A DNA stretch of 64,000 nt from Petrachloros mirabilis ULC683 (GTDB lineage Bacteria > Cyanobacteriota > Cyanobacteriia > Thermosynechococcales > Thermosynechococcaceae): NCBI RefSeq assembly GCF_009939295.1, contig NZ_WVIC01000011.1, forward strand, positions 36,538-100,537, written 5' to 3'. Of the stretch, positions 47,409 to 56,604 are shown piece after piece (position 1 is the stretch's first letter; each line of letters opens with the position of its first letter). The position numbers and the translations under genes are program-made. Under the pieces are notes generated by a model, which made no database searches, was not told where the DNA came from, and was given only the letters and a program-made list of their open reading frames with translations.

Positions 47409-48800
47409 GTGGTTAGAGGTGTGGGGTCGACGGGGCGACGGTCTAGACAGGATCGTGTCCGCCCGGTGAATCAGTCAATAACGGTTGCGCGAGGGCGCGA
47501 AGTGCGAGGTGTGATGCGGTGGCTGATTTGGGGAGTGCTGTTTGGGTCAGTGGTGACGATTTCAGCGGTTTTGGGGGCGGGTGTGGCGATGCTGGTTCCC
47601 ATCCCGTCTGATTCGGGTAATGCGGCGGATGGGTCTTTTGCCATTTCAGATCTCTTTCGCAAGGGCTTTCAGTATGGTGTCTCCCGTCCGGTGAATATTT
47701 TGGTGATGGGTGTTGATGATAACCCTGACGCGCCGCCCGATTCACCAGAAGCTTTTCAGAGCCGAAGTGACACCATGCTTTTGGTGCGGATTAATCCCCG
47801 CACAGATCAGGTCAGTATTTTGTCGATTCCTCGGGATACCCAGGTCGATATTTCGGGATACGGCACCACTAAGATGAATCATGCCAACTGGTATGGTGGT
47901 GCAGAGCTGGCTTTGGATGTGGTTAGCCAGACTCTCAACGGAGTGAGTATTGATCGCTATGTTCGCGTCAATACCGAAGCCTTTCGGGAATTGGTGGATG
48001 TCGTGGGTGGGGTAGAAGTGCATGTTCCCCAACGCATGTACTACGTTGATCAGACCCAGGGACTCACCATTGATTTACAGCCCGGTCAACAGGTTCTCAA
48101 TGGTGAGCAGGCTGAAGGATTTGTGCGCTTTCGGCAAGATGATCTTGGGGATATTGGCCGCGCCCAGCGCCAGCAAATGGTGTTGGCAGCCCTGCAAAAG
48201 CGGTTGGTGAATCCCCTGACGTTGCCCCGCTTACCCCAGGTGATGGCGGTGCTGCAAAAGTATATTGATACCGATTTGAGTCTGGGTGAGCTTTTGGCGC
48301 TGATGCAGTTTGGTTTGCAGCTTAAATCGGATCAAACCCAGATGGTGTTGCTGCCGGGACGCTTCAGTGGTGCTGAAGAATATGAACTGAGCTACTGGTT
48401 ACTGGATTTAGAGCGCATGGATCGGGTGATGCAGACCTATTTTGATGTATCTCCCCCGGTGGGATATGAGGTTGTTCCTATGGATCCAACCTATGACTAT
48501 AGCCTCAGGATTGTGGTGCAAAATGCCTCTGGAAATCCAGATGGTGGCTATAAAATGGTGGACTATCTCTACAGTCGAGGGTTTCACAATGTGGAGTTGG
48601 CCAGTGAAGACTGGTCGCAAGTACTGACGGATACCCAAATTATTCCTCAGTGGGGGGCGCTCAAGCCCGCCAATCGCATCCAAGGACTGTTGGATCAAAG
48701 TAAAGTGGCTGTCAATTCCACGGGGCTGCTGGACTCAGACCTGACGGTGCGGGTGGGATACAACTGGTTGGCCAGTCGCCAGGCTCGCTCTGTTCGGTAG
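47409..48800 (+). CDS. LytR-CpsA-Psr (LCP) family glycopolymer transferase
   Basis: Protein of 463 aa from a GTG at 47409 (an internal ATG at about 47514 is possible). One membrane helix near residues 38-60 follows a basic cytoplasmic N-terminus. The LCP domain (about 95-270) has the conserved Arg/Asp sites in SRSDTMLLVRINPRTDQVSI, SIPRDTQV and FVRFRQDDLGDIGRAQRQQM, and a LytR_C domain (about 360-450) ends the protein. LCP enzymes attach polysaccharides from lipid carriers to the wall or surface. Confidence 0.92.
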   Translation: MVRGVGSTGRRSRQDRVRPVNQSITVARGREVRGVMRWLIWGVLFGSVVTISAVLGAGVAMLVPIPSDSGNAADGSFAISDLFRKGFQYGVSRPVNILVMGVDDNPDAPPDSPEAFQSRSDTMLLVRINPRTDQVSILSIPRDTQVDISGYGTTKMNHANWYGGAELALDVVSQTLNGVSIDRYVRVNTEAFRELVDVVGGVEVHVPQRMYYVDQTQGLTIDLQPGQQVLNGEQAEGFVRFRQDDLGDIGRAQRQQMVLAALQKRLVNPLTLPRLPQVMAVLQKYIDTDLSLGELLALMQFGLQLKSDQTQMVLLPGRFSGAEEYELSYWLLDLERMDRVMQTYFDVSPPVGYEVVPMDPTYDYSLRIVVQNASGNPDGGYKMVDYLYSRGFHNVELASEDWSQVLTDTQIIPQWGALKPANRIQGLLDQSKVAVNSTGLLDSDLTVRVGYNWLASRQARSVR

Positions 48801-48825
48801 CAAAATAAACCCCTCTCCCAGAGCG

Positions 48826-49001
48826 CTACGGTGTACACACAGCTCTAGATAAACCCATTCCACCCTGCATTAGCCCCCCCGACCCCCCAATTTTGGGGGG
48901 AGATCAACAAAAACTGGGACTATATTCCCCCCAAACTTGGGGGGCTAGGGGGGCGAGCGCAAAGATTTTGAATCTTTTCAAGACTTGTGTGTACACGGTA
49001 G
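48826..49001. mobile_element. Family C 176-bp element (MITE-like), copy 2
   Basis: The ends CTACGGTGTACACAC and GTGTGTACACGGTAG are inverted. CCCAGAGCG stands on both sides (48817-48825 and 49002-49010), a perfect 9-bp target duplication. The pre-insertion site reads CCCCTCTCCC-AGAGC-GGGAGAGGGG, a hairpin downstream of the LCP gene. Confidence 0.95.
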
Positions 49002-49105
49002 CCCAGAGCGGGAGAGGGGCTTCAAGCCTAGTTCCTAACTCTGGCTCCCCTTCTCGCAAAAGGGGAGAAGAAGGGGTTGGGGGATGAGGGAAAAAGATTT
49101 GTCAG

Positions 49106-50176
49106 TCAATCAGCATCGACTCCTTTAGATCGGTAAATACGGCCAGGATTATGATCAGCTTTAATTTCAATCACTAGACTGACTCGCTGGGCGTCTTGGC
49201 AGAGGGCTGGCATAAAAAGTGCTGGATGAAGCGCTCGCCAGAAGTAATCGACAAAGTTTGAGACTTCGGTATCGCTCATGCCCGATTTTCCAGCAGCTAT
49301 GGCTGCCTGCTCAGCTTGGGTGCGCCAGATTTTGCTGAGGCGATAGTCTGCTAGGTTTAGAATCATCAGGCGATCTAAGCAATTCCACAGGGGTTGGTAG
49401 TGCTGGAGCTGGTGGTTCATATCCAATGCAAACTGGCGGTCATCGGCGGTGGTGATGGGGGCTGGGGCGTGCTCAAAAACCTGGAGGGGTAGGGGCGTCA
49501 GTCCCACAAACCAGCCTTCAAAAAGCACAATATCGACGGGGGTAATGGGTTCAAAGTGGGTGCGATCGCCCTGTCCTTGGTACAAGGTTTTATCGAAGCG
49601 GGGAACGCCACGGGGTGGAGGTTGGCCTTGGCGTAAGGACTGCAAGATCTCGATGCCCAACTCGATATCATGGGTGCCGGGGGGGCCACGCCAGATCAGG
49701 CGTGGGTCTGAGCGCAACAACGTTTGCCGCTCAGCGTAGGTCTTGTATAGATCGTCAATGGAGAGACTGAGGCTGCTGTAGCCAAGGTAATTCAAGAGTT
49801 GGCACAATACTGTGGTCAGTGTGGTTTTACCACAGCCCTGCATCCCTAAGATGCCTTGAATTAAGGGTCGCCCTAGGGCTTGATGGGCGGCAATCAATTG
49901 CTCGGTGAGGGGCAGCCATAGGTGCCAGAGTAGGGTCAAAATTGGCTCGGGCGGTTGCTGGGGCAATAGAGGGGCGACTAGGGCATAGGTTTGGGGAAGA
50001 TGCTGCGATCGCACCCTCACAATCGACAACACTGTCTGGGGCGTTATCCCAAAGGCGGCTGCCCGCTCTGCATCCGCCAGCAAATCTTGACTCAGGATCG
50101 CTTCTTGATTGGCCGAAAGAGGAATTTCGGTCTCCCCCTGTTGCAAAATTTCAGCCAGAACCTCTTCAGCACTCAT
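49106..50176 (-). CDS. P-loop kinase, D-glycerate 3-kinase (GLYK) type
   Basis: Protein of 356 aa. [20 protein letters not shown] is the Walker A loop (about residues 106-125). [25 protein letters not shown] and [14 protein letters not shown] are blocks of the plant/yeast/cyanobacterial GLYK family, and [13 protein letters not shown] carries the acidic Walker B-like strand. GLYK returns glycerate to 3-phosphoglycerate in photorespiration. Its ATG overlaps the stop of the 2Fe-2S gene by 4 bases. Confidence 0.88.
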   Translation of the reverse strand: MSAEEVLAEILQQGETEIPLSANQEAILSQDLLADAERAAAFGITPQTVLSIVRVRSQHLPQTYALVAPLLPQQPPEPILTLLWHLWLPLTEQLIAAHQALGRPLIQGILGMQGCGKTTLTTVLCQLLNYLGYSSLSLSIDDLYKTYAERQTLLRSDPRLIWRGPPGTHDIELGIEILQSLRQGQPPPRGVPRFDKTLYQGQGDRTHFEPITPVDIVLFEGWFVGLTPLPLQVFEHAPAPITTADDRQFALDMNHQLQHYQPLWNCLDRLMILNLADYRLSKIWRTQAEQAAIAAGKSGMSDTEVSNFVDYFWRALHPALFMPALCQDAQRVSLVIEIKADHNPGRIYRSKGVDAD

Positions 50177-50601
50177 GAGTTGAACAGGGATGCTTGCAAA
50201 GGTGGCGGAGGCAAGGGATGAACCAAAAACGCATACTCCTGCACAACCTGGTTTTGGAGTAAATGCTCCTGGATGATGCGCTCAATCACAGGGGGTGTAG
50301 CGGAATGATACCAAACCCCATCGGGATACACCACCAAAATTGGGCCTTGATGGCAAACTCGCAGACAATTGGCTTTGGTGCGGAACATACAGCTCGGACG
50401 ATCCGGCAGGGGACGATCCAGGTTTAAGTCCTTGAGGCGCTGTTTGAGATAGTTCCAGGCAATGATACTGTCTGTTTGGGAGCAGCACTTGGGTAGGGAT
50501 TGATCGGCACAAATGAAGAGATGACGTGCGATCGCATCTAGCCCCAAGACCCCCACACATTTCTGCAAAGACGCGCAGGGCAGATCTATCGGCAACGCCA
50601 T
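50173..50601 (-). CDS. Thioredoxin-like 2Fe-2S ferredoxin
   Basis: Protein of 142 aa from the ATG at 50601. [14 protein letters not shown] and [20 protein letters not shown] provide the four Cys ligands of a thioredoxin-fold 2Fe-2S protein (the family also found as NuoE-like and standalone shethna-type ferredoxins). The C-terminus is a Pro-rich tail ([11 protein letters not shown]). It is translationally coupled to the glycerate kinase gene. An electron-transfer partner cannot be named. Confidence 0.82.
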   Translation of the reverse strand: MALPIDLPCASLQKCVGVLGLDAIARHLFICADQSLPKCCSQTDSIIAWNYLKQRLKDLNLDRPLPDRPSCMFRTKANCLRVCHQGPILVVYPDGVWYHSATPPVIERIIQEHLLQNQVVQEYAFLVHPLPPPPLQASLFNS

Positions 50602-50661
50602 CGTTGCAGCGGACTGTGCCGACTGGTCAGGAGAGTCCGGCAAAACAGTCAACCCCTCACC

Positions 50662-50784
50662 TTAATGAGCAGAGCCGTTGCCATGGTAGTCATCAGAATC
50701 GTAAAAGCCATTGCGAGTGCCAAAAAACAGACACAAGATCGTAAAAACAACCGTTAACCCAACCAAGATTAATTTAATATCCAT
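50662..50784 (-). CDS. Single-helix thylakoid-type peptide, NdhP-like
   Basis: Protein of 40 aa: MDIKLILVGLTVVFTILCLF forms one helix, followed by a hydrophilic tail GFYDSDDYHGNGSAH. Size and tail match my memory of NdhP, a small subunit of the cyanobacterial photosynthetic NDH-1L complex, but I cannot confirm it without alignment. It leads a minus-strand cluster with the 2Fe-2S and glycerate kinase genes. Confidence 0.65.
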   Translation of the reverse strand: MDIKLILVGLTVVFTILCLFFGTRNGFYDSDDYHGNGSAH

Positions 50785-50825
50785 ACTCAACCCTCACAAC
50801 ACCTTTGTTTTAGCGTAAAAACGCC

Positions 50826-51434
50826 ATGAAGCAAAGCCCTTATCCCATTGAACCCAGTTGGCTGGCGCATCCTGCCCCTGAAGTTGCCCCAGCCCTGATT
50901 GGCTGTATTCTAGTGCGACAGCTCCCAGATGGCCGCCAACTGCGCGGCACAATTGTCGAAACCGAAGCCTACGAAGCCGGAGAGCCAGCCTGCCATGGCT
51001 ACCGTCGGCGCACCCCTCGCAATGAAGCTATGTTCGGCCCCCCAGGACTGGCCTATGTTTATCTGATCTACGGCATGTATCACTGCCTTAATATCGTTAC
51101 CGACCGAGATAATTACGCTAGTGCAGTGTTGATTCGGGCTTTAGAATTGCTCACCCCTCCCCCCGAAGCGGCACAGACCCCCAAACAATGGATCCGGCAG
51201 GCTGCTGGTCCCGGCAAGCTCTGCCGCGTTTTCCAGATTGACTGCCGCCATTCGGGCTTACCCCTGACCCCCAGCCATTCACTGTGGCTAGAACACCCCA
51301 CCCCCAAGATCAACCGGCAACTGCAAACTACCCCGCTGGTGCAAACCACCCGCATCGGCATTACCCAGGGAACCGAAATTCCCTGGCGATGGTACCTCAA
51401 GGATTGTGCTGCCGTCTCTCGCCATTCGTCGTAG
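50826..51434 (+). CDS. 3-methyladenine DNA glycosylase (AAG/MPG family)
   Basis: Protein of 202 aa. The blocks [20 protein letters not shown] (with the catalytic Glu), [20 protein letters not shown] and [13 protein letters not shown] are typical of the AAG/MPG family, which removes alkylated purines in base-excision repair. The gene is divergent from the NdhP-like gene with only 41 bases between starts. Confidence 0.92.
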   Translation: MKQSPYPIEPSWLAHPAPEVAPALIGCILVRQLPDGRQLRGTIVETEAYEAGEPACHGYRRRTPRNEAMFGPPGLAYVYLIYGMYHCLNIVTDRDNYASAVLIRALELLTPPPEAAQTPKQWIRQAAGPGKLCRVFQIDCRHSGLPLTPSHSLWLEHPTPKINRQLQTTPLVQTTRIGITQGTEIPWRWYLKDCAAVSRHSS

Positions 51435-52020
51435 AACCGCTCAAAGGTAAAGCGGCAGAATAAAGTTGGTTTTTCTCCGTTTGGTATCCGTTCTATCTCT
51501 TTTGAAAATATTCTTTGAGTACCATCAGACAGATAAAACTCTATTGGTCAGTTTTGTGATCAATAGTCGGCGTTGCTCCTAACCAGACTAACAGAGCCAA
51601 CTTTGTTCTAAAAGAGCCTCCTGATTGATTGACTAATGCTGTCTACCTACTTAAAGAAACTGCTGTATGTCTAACCGCCAAAGGCTTTCCCAAAAAAAGG
51701 AGAGCCGATCTATTTCTCTGGTGAACCATCCCAGAGTGAGAGATAACGTGAGTTCGACGACTTATCCGCCCTCACCCCCTAGCCTCCTCTCCCAACATTG
51801 GGAGAGGGGGAACAGAGCAGAAATTCAACGTTTTAGCCCCTCTCCCAGGATTGGGAGAGGGGTTGGGGTGAGGGCAGACGAGAGCTGTCGAACTCACGTA
51901 GAGATAGGGTCTAGGATTGCCAGCTATTTGTCTATCCATTAGGTCAGCCAACCAGAAGCGTCTCACTATTCTGCCCCGTTAGCAACGTCTGCACCACTCA
52001 GCCTTGAAGGAATGTAAGTA
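51435..52020. other. Long leader region of glnN with a family B element
   Basis: About 586 bases. The left 310 hold no gene. A family B element occupies 51746-51899, and 120 bases separate it from the glnN ATG. I looked for a GTA-N8-TAC NtcA site and found none that fits exactly. Confidence 0.55.
51746..51899. mobile_element. Family B 154-bp palindromic element (MITE-like), copy 2
   Basis: Exactly 154 bp like copy 1, ends ACGTGAGTTCGA and TCGAACTCACGT. AGAGATA flanks it on both sides (51739-51745, 51900-51906), a 7-bp target duplication. It sits 121 bases upstream of glnN and, like copy 1, is open in one frame throughout. Confidence 0.93.
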
Positions 52021-54195
52021 ATGACTAGCAATTCAGCCCGCGTTCAAGCAGTTTTTCAGATTGCCAACCGAGAACCTTTGCCAGCAACCGGCCCGGAGCG
52101 TCTGGAAGAAATTTGGGCCGAAAACGTCTTCAACCTGAGCAAAATGCAGGCGAGTCTGCCCAAGTCTGTCTTTCGATCCATTAAAAACACCATTGTTACG
52201 GGTGACCCCTTGGATCCTTCCATTGCCGATGCAGTGGCCACGGCAATGCGCGACTGGGCTATGGCCAAAGGTGCCCTGTACTATGCCCACGTCTTTTATC
52301 CCATGACCAACTTAACCGCCGAAAAACACGACGGTTTTATTTCGGTACAAGGGGATGGCAACGTCATTTCTGAGTTTTCCGGCAAAGTGCTGGTGCAAGG
52401 AGAACCCGATGGATCTTCGTTCCCCAATGGCGGTATTCGAGACACCTTTGAAGCCCGAGGCTACACCGGTTGGGATGTCACCAGCCCTGCCTATATCATG
52501 GAAACCGACAATGGGTCTACCCTGTGTATCCCCACAGTCTTTGTCTCTTGGACCGGAGAAGCCCTAGACAAAAAAGTGCCGCTCCTGCGCTCCATCGTGG
52601 CAATGGACAAGTCTGCCCGCAAGGTGTTGAAGCTGCTTGGGCACACCAACGTAGCCCCTGTAAATTCAAGCTGCGGTGCAGAGCAAGAGTATTTTCTAGT
52701 GGATGCCAACTTTGCCAGCCAGCGCCCTGACTTGCTCTTGGCCGGACGCACCCTGTTTGGCAAACCCCCCGCTAAAGGGCAAGAATTTGACGATCACTAC
52801 TTTGGGGCCATTCCTGAACGGGTACAGGTTTACATGCAGGATGTGGAGTGCATCCTCTATAAATTGGGAATTCCGGCCAAGACTCGCCACAACGAAGTCG
52901 CCCCAGGACAGTTTGAAATCGCGCCCTTTTTTGAAGCGGCCAACGTTGCCAGTGACCACCAGCAACTGCTGATGACGGTGCTCAAGCATACCGCCAAAAA
53001 GCACGGTTTTGTGTGCCTGCTCCATGAAAAACCCTTTGCCGGTATCAATGGTTCTGGGAAACATGTCAACTGGTCGGTGGGCAATGCCACCCAGGGCAAT
53101 TTACTGGATCCAGGCGATTCTCCCCACGAAAATGCTCAGTTTTTGGTCTTTTGTGGGGCTGTGATCCGGGGAGTTCACAAGTACGGGCCGCTGATGCGCG
53201 CGGCCATTGCCACTGCCAGCAATGATCATCGTCTGGGGGCTAATGAAGCGCCACCCGCCATTATGTCGGTTTACTTGGGCACACAACTCGAAGAAGTTTT
53301 TGAGCAGATCAAGACAGGCACGGTCACTGAGTCTACGCAGAAAGGCGTCATGGACTTAGGCGTCGCAGTTTTGCCCAACCTGACCAAGGATGCAGGCGAT
53401 CGCAATCGCACTTCTCCCTTTGCGTTTACGGGCAACCGCTTTGAATTTCGGGCTGTGGGGTCAAGTCAGTCCGTCTCTGGGCCATTGATTGTCCTGAATA
53501 CCATGCTGGCTGATTCTTTAGATTGGATTGGCAATCGCCTTGAAAGCGAGCTAGCCCAAGGGGTAGAACTCAGCACCGCTATCATTACCGTCCTCAAAGA
53601 GGTGATGTTATCCCATGGCGCAGTGGTCTTTGGCGGCAACGGCTACTCAGAAGAGTGGCATAAAATGGCCGTTGAAGAACGAGGGCTCTCCAACCTGCCC
53701 ACCACAGCAGATTCCCTACCCGTCCTTAAGGAAGAATATATTGAAGATCTGTTTGAGAAAACAGGAGTGCTGACCCCAGTAGAGCTAGAGAGCCGTTTTG
53801 AGGTTTATGCAGAGCAATATATTCTCTCCATTGAGGTGGAAGCGAAACTAGTGGTGACTATGGCCAAAACCCTGATTTATCCGGCAGCCCTAGAGTATCT
53901 CTCTAAGCTGTCTACAACGATGGCCAACTTGGCAGGGTTGGGCATTGCCATGGAATCGGAGGTTGCCAAGACAGTATCAGAGTTGGCCAGCTCGATGATG
54001 ACAACTATCAATCAGTTGAGTGCCGCCCTAGAAAAGCACGACTTCGCAACCACTGAAGATAAGATGCACTACTGTGCCAACACCCTGCGTCCGTTAATGG
54101 ATGAGGTGCGCAGCTACGCCGATGCCCTAGAAGGAGAAGTGGCCGATAGTCTCTGGCCATTGCCCACCTACCAGGAAATGCTGTTTGTGAAGTAG
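52021..54195 (+). CDS. glnN: Glutamine synthetase type III
   Basis: Protein of 724 aa, the length of GSIII. Family blocks include [33 protein letters not shown] (ammonium and metal site), [25 protein letters not shown] and [20 protein letters not shown]. It makes glutamine from glutamate, ammonium and ATP; in cyanobacteria GlnN is induced by nitrogen starvation and complements GlnA. A family B element lies in its leader region. Confidence 0.97.
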   Translation: MTSNSARVQAVFQIANREPLPATGPERLEEIWAENVFNLSKMQASLPKSVFRSIKNTIVTGDPLDPSIADAVATAMRDWAMAKGALYYAHVFYPMTNLTAEKHDGFISVQGDGNVISEFSGKVLVQGEPDGSSFPNGGIRDTFEARGYTGWDVTSPAYIMETDNGSTLCIPTVFVSWTGEALDKKVPLLRSIVAMDKSARKVLKLLGHTNVAPVNSSCGAEQEYFLVDANFASQRPDLLLAGRTLFGKPPAKGQEFDDHYFGAIPERVQVYMQDVECILYKLGIPAKTRHNEVAPGQFEIAPFFEAANVASDHQQLLMTVLKHTAKKHGFVCLLHEKPFAGINGSGKHVNWSVGNATQGNLLDPGDSPHENAQFLVFCGAVIRGVHKYGPLMRAAIATASNDHRLGANEAPPAIMSVYLGTQLEEVFEQIKTGTVTESTQKGVMDLGVAVLPNLTKDAGDRNRTSPFAFTGNRFEFRAVGSSQSVSGPLIVLNTMLADSLDWIGNRLESELAQGVELSTAIITVLKEVMLSHGAVVFGGNGYSEEWHKMAVEERGLSNLPTTADSLPVLKEEYIEDLFEKTGVLTPVELESRFEVYAEQYILSIEVEAKLVVTMAKTLIYPAALEYLSKLSTTMANLAGLGIAMESEVAKTVSELASSMMTTINQLSAALEKHDFATTEDKMHYCANTLRPLMDEVRSYADALEGEVADSLWPLPTYQEMLFVK

Positions 54196-54242
54196 CAGGT
54201 TACTCACGCTTGAGGGTTGCTTGAGTGAGGGGCAGGGCATCC

Positions 54243-54806
54243 TCACTCAAATATCTGGCCAACCGGTACGCTAAACCCAGGCAGTAATGACGAGGTCAGA
54301 GGATCTTCACCCATGAGCGTACAGAAGAGCTGGAGTTGAGCCTCAAGCAAGCGATAAATTTCAACAGATTGATGCTGCCAACTGACAATCCAGTATTCCT
54401 GCACGCCATAGCGGGAGTAGAGCTTTAGCTTGACTTCCCGATCTCGTTGCTGATTCAATTCACCTGGAGATAACACTTCGATCATCAATTCAGGGGTAAC
54501 CGTTAAATGTCCGGCAGCATCAACGCCATTGGCGAGACGGGCTTGACTCACCCAGACAATATCCGGGATGACGGCATCATAGGGACTGAAGATAACGCCC
54601 GGAGCTTGGAAGGACTTGCCGATTTTGGTTTGTCGTGACCATAGCTCAAGTTCTACGTGGAGGTTGCCGCCTGCGCCTTGATGGCGAATATGGGGAGCGC
54701 GGGTCACGTAGAGTTCTCCATCGATCACTTCATGGCGCTTCCAGCCACCGTCATCTGGCATGGCTTCGAGGTCTCTCGTTGTCCAGCGAAGGGCCTTGGC
54801 AACCAT
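54243..54806 (-). CDS. Uma2-family (DUF820) endonuclease-fold protein
   Basis: Protein of 187 aa from the ATG at 54806 (MVAKALRWTTRDLEAMPDDG). The PD-(D/E)xK core is visible: the EVIDGELYVT strand, a first Asp in DAVIPDIVWVS, and ELMIEVLSPGELNQQRDREV containing the E-x-L pair, then YSRYGVQEYWIV. Uma2 proteins are abundant in cyanobacteria and of unproven role, perhaps nucleases. No partner gene is adjacent. Confidence 0.88.
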   Translation of the reverse strand: MVAKALRWTTRDLEAMPDDGGWKRHEVIDGELYVTRAPHIRHQGAGGNLHVELELWSRQTKIGKSFQAPGVIFSPYDAVIPDIVWVSQARLANGVDAAGHLTVTPELMIEVLSPGELNQQRDREVKLKLYSRYGVQEYWIVSWQHQSVEIYRLLEAQLQLFCTLMGEDPLTSSLLPGFSVPVGQIFE

Positions 54807-54940
54807 AGAGGTACTTTTAGAAGAGTGGACTTTAGTGTAACGCGATCTGTTCTGGCTGCACCCAAGCGTATTGAAAGCTAATCGTTTGGGGCTGAGGCAG
54901 GTAGGCTGGAAAAACACTTCGTTAAACCTGACTTTTCCCG

Positions 54941-55155
54941 CTAAGTTTGCTGGGTGGCCAACTGCCAGCCGTCCATCAGGTCATTTAACTTAGCCCATCC
55001 TTTCCCAAGCACTTGAATGCCAATGGGTGTCTTGTGACGATGCTCCAGATATCCGCCCAATCGTGCAATAGCTTTGAGTGCCCATGCAACCGTCAGGGTT
55101 TGGGGAAGCTTCGGTGTCTTGGCAATGAGAACTTTAAACTGTAAAGGGGTCAGGA
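54941..55155 (-). pseudogene. C-terminal remnant of an IS4-type transposase
   Basis: From 55155 down to a TAG at 54943-54941 the frame reads about 70 residues ending LGGYLEHRHKTPIGIQVLGK and DLMDGWQLATQQT. This tail is characteristic of cyanobacterial IS4-family (Tn5-like) transposases. The 5' part is missing: a family A repeat stands exactly where the coding sequence breaks off. Confidence 0.75.
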
Positions 55156-55263
55156 TATAGCGGTTTACAGATCAATGGAGTACATGGGGTGCAGGGGGCA
55201 CTGTCCACTGCGGGGGGGTTCCACCCCCACACCCCGTACCTCACTCAGGTGAGAACCGCTATA
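55156..55263. repeat. Family A palindromic repeat, copy 5
   Basis: About 108 bp with ends TATAGCGGTTTACAGATC and GAGAACCGCTATA. It abuts the transposase remnant on its left side. Confidence 0.95.
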
Positions 55264-55330
55264 GTCTATTTTCATGGATGCATAAAGTGTCAAAATTTAG
55301 GATGAAACAGCCCTGTATAATAAGAGATTA

Positions 55331-55468
55331 AGAGGCTGTCTTTAAAGTCTTGCTCTACATTGCCCCCCAACCTCCAATTCTGGGAGGCTTTGATCACTCT
55401 TAAGTCCCCCAGGATGGGAGATTTAGGAGGCGAGTTCAAGGCGTTAGAAACTTTTCAAGCCGCTTCTA
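55331..55468. repeat. Family D palindromic element, copy 3
   Basis: The ends are AGAGGCTGTCTTTAAAG and CTTTTCAAGCCGCTTCT. The core matches copy 2 at 40292 (CTTTGATCACTCTTAAGTCC). It ends 48 bases before the heptad-repeat nuclease gene. Confidence 0.85.
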
Positions 55469-55515
55469 AGAGCTTTTGTCCGTCAACTCGGTGGAACGCC
55501 ATAGAAAGTCTGGCC

Positions 55516-56337
55516 ATGGAGCAATCCGAAATTATCGCAGCTATTCAGAGAGAGCTTCCCAGACTCATTGCCCAGGAACCCCAAGTGAGAGACTTCATCC
55601 TGCGAACTGTCTCTGAATACTATGCCGGCAAACCGGAAACAGACAGCAAGTTTGATCGAGTTCTGGCCGAGTTACAGCGCGATCGCGAAGAACAAGCTCG
55701 CAAGTGGGATGAGGAGAGCCGCAAGTGGGATGAGGAGAGCCGCAAGTGGGATGAGCAAAACCGCAAGTGGGATGAGCAGAATCGCAAGTGGGATGAGGAG
55801 AGCCGTAAGTGGGACGAGCAGAGCCGCAAGTGGGATGAGCAAAACCGCAAGTGGGATGAGCAGAACCGCAAGTGGGACGAGCAGAATCGCAAGTGGTATG
55901 AACAACTAGCGGAAATCCGTCGCCTGGATAAACGGTTCGATGGCACTATCGGTGCCCTAGGGTCTCGTTGGGGGTTGTCCTCTGAGGCCAGTTTTCGCAA
56001 TGCCCTGAAGGGGATTTTGGAGGAGTCCTTTGGAGTAGAAGTTCTGAACCTAAATTTGTATGACCATCAAGGGGACGTGTTTGGCCGTCCCGATCAGGTG
56101 GAACTTGACCTGATTATCAAAAATGGCTTGACCATTGCCTGCGAAATCAAGTCGTCTATCGACAAAGCAGGCATGTATATCTTTGGCCGCAAAGTCGATT
56201 TCTACGCCAGACATGAACAACGGGAAATTAGCCGCAAGATCGTGATTTCGCCCATGGTGGATAGCCGAGCCTTGCCGGTGGCCGAGGCTCTGGGCATTGA
56301 AATCTACAGCTATGCCGATGCGGTAGAGGCGCTATAG
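55516..56337 (+). CDS. DUF3782-type PD-(D/E)xK protein with a heptad-repeat stalk
   Basis: Protein of 273 aa from the ATG at 55516 (MEQSEIIAAIQRELPRLI). A short N-terminal region leads into about ten copies of a 7-residue unit, RKWDEES/RKWDEQN (about residues 60-131), expected to be a charged single helix or coiled coil. The C-terminal domain (about 140-273) has the nuclease fold: VELDLIIKNG, CEIKSSIDKAGMYIF with the E-x-K pair, and the closing SPMVDSRALPVAEALGIEIY. Such proteins are common in cyanobacteria and of unknown substrate. The in-frame sequence upstream comes from a family D repeat and is not used. Confidence 0.85.
   Translation: MEQSEIIAAIQRELPRLIAQEPQVRDFILRTVSEYYAGKPETDSKFDRVLAELQRDREEQARKWDEESRKWDEESRKWDEQNRKWDEQNRKWDEESRKWDEQSRKWDEQNRKWDEQNRKWDEQNRKWYEQLAEIRRLDKRFDGTIGALGSRWGLSSEASFRNALKGILEESFGVEVLNLNLYDHQGDVFGRPDQVELDLIIKNGLTIACEIKSSIDKAGMYIFGRKVDFYARHEQREISRKIVISPMVDSRALPVAEALGIEIYSYADAVEAL
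55696..55905. repeat. 21-bp tandem repeat encoding RKWDE(E/Q)(S/N)
   Basis: Ten near-identical 21-base units, such as CGCAAGTGGGATGAGCAGAA, encode the heptads of the gene at 55516. Units differ by synonymous and S/N changes only, so the array is prone to copy-number change without frame loss. Confidence 0.95.
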
Positions 56338-56424
56338 CCCACGGAGGCTGAATAGAGCGTCTCTAGGCTGAACGCGCAAATTCCCCACGTTATAATCGGT
56401 TTGCCCATGGGATCGCTGACACTC

Positions 56425-56547
56425 ATGTATCAAACCAATCCGCCATTACCACCCAAGGCTACCTGCCCCACCCTGTACAACCTCTCTAGCGAAGACCCGG
56501 ACGTTGGGCGATGCCAGCCAACCGCCGCACAAATAGACGGTGTATGA
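56425..56547 (+). pseudogene. 5' remnant of another Uma2-family gene
   Basis: A 40-aa reading from the ATG at 56425 (MYQTNPPLPPKATCPTLYNL, SSEDPDV) resembles the start of a common cyanobacterial Uma2 type (MYQT-PP-PP, LPTMYDLPSEDPEE). The body of the gene is absent; the frame then ends in TGA at 56545. It lies directly upstream of the cytochrome oxidase subunit III gene. Confidence 0.6.
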
Positions 56548-56604
56548 ACAAATTCTGCCCCGATGACTTCCTTGTTGCCAACCCATATGGAAACGCCCAT
56601 ACCC

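Noticed and set aside
51667..51942. A 91-codon open frame upstream of glnN
   Set aside because: More than half of it is the family B element, which is open in this frame in every copy; the flanks show no protein-like conservation or ribosome site.
51435..52020. NtcA binding site (GTA-N8-TAC) for glnN
   Set aside because: Only near matches were seen (for example GTATCCGTTCTATC near 51481); none has the exact spacing and sequence.
55360..55515. Longer N-terminus for the heptad-repeat nuclease
   Set aside because: The upstream in-frame codons lie in a family D repeat and its flank; the protein family-like start is the ATG at 55516.
55696..55905. CRISPR-like array
   Set aside because: The 21-bp units are contiguous with no spacers and encode heptads in frame; no cas gene is present.
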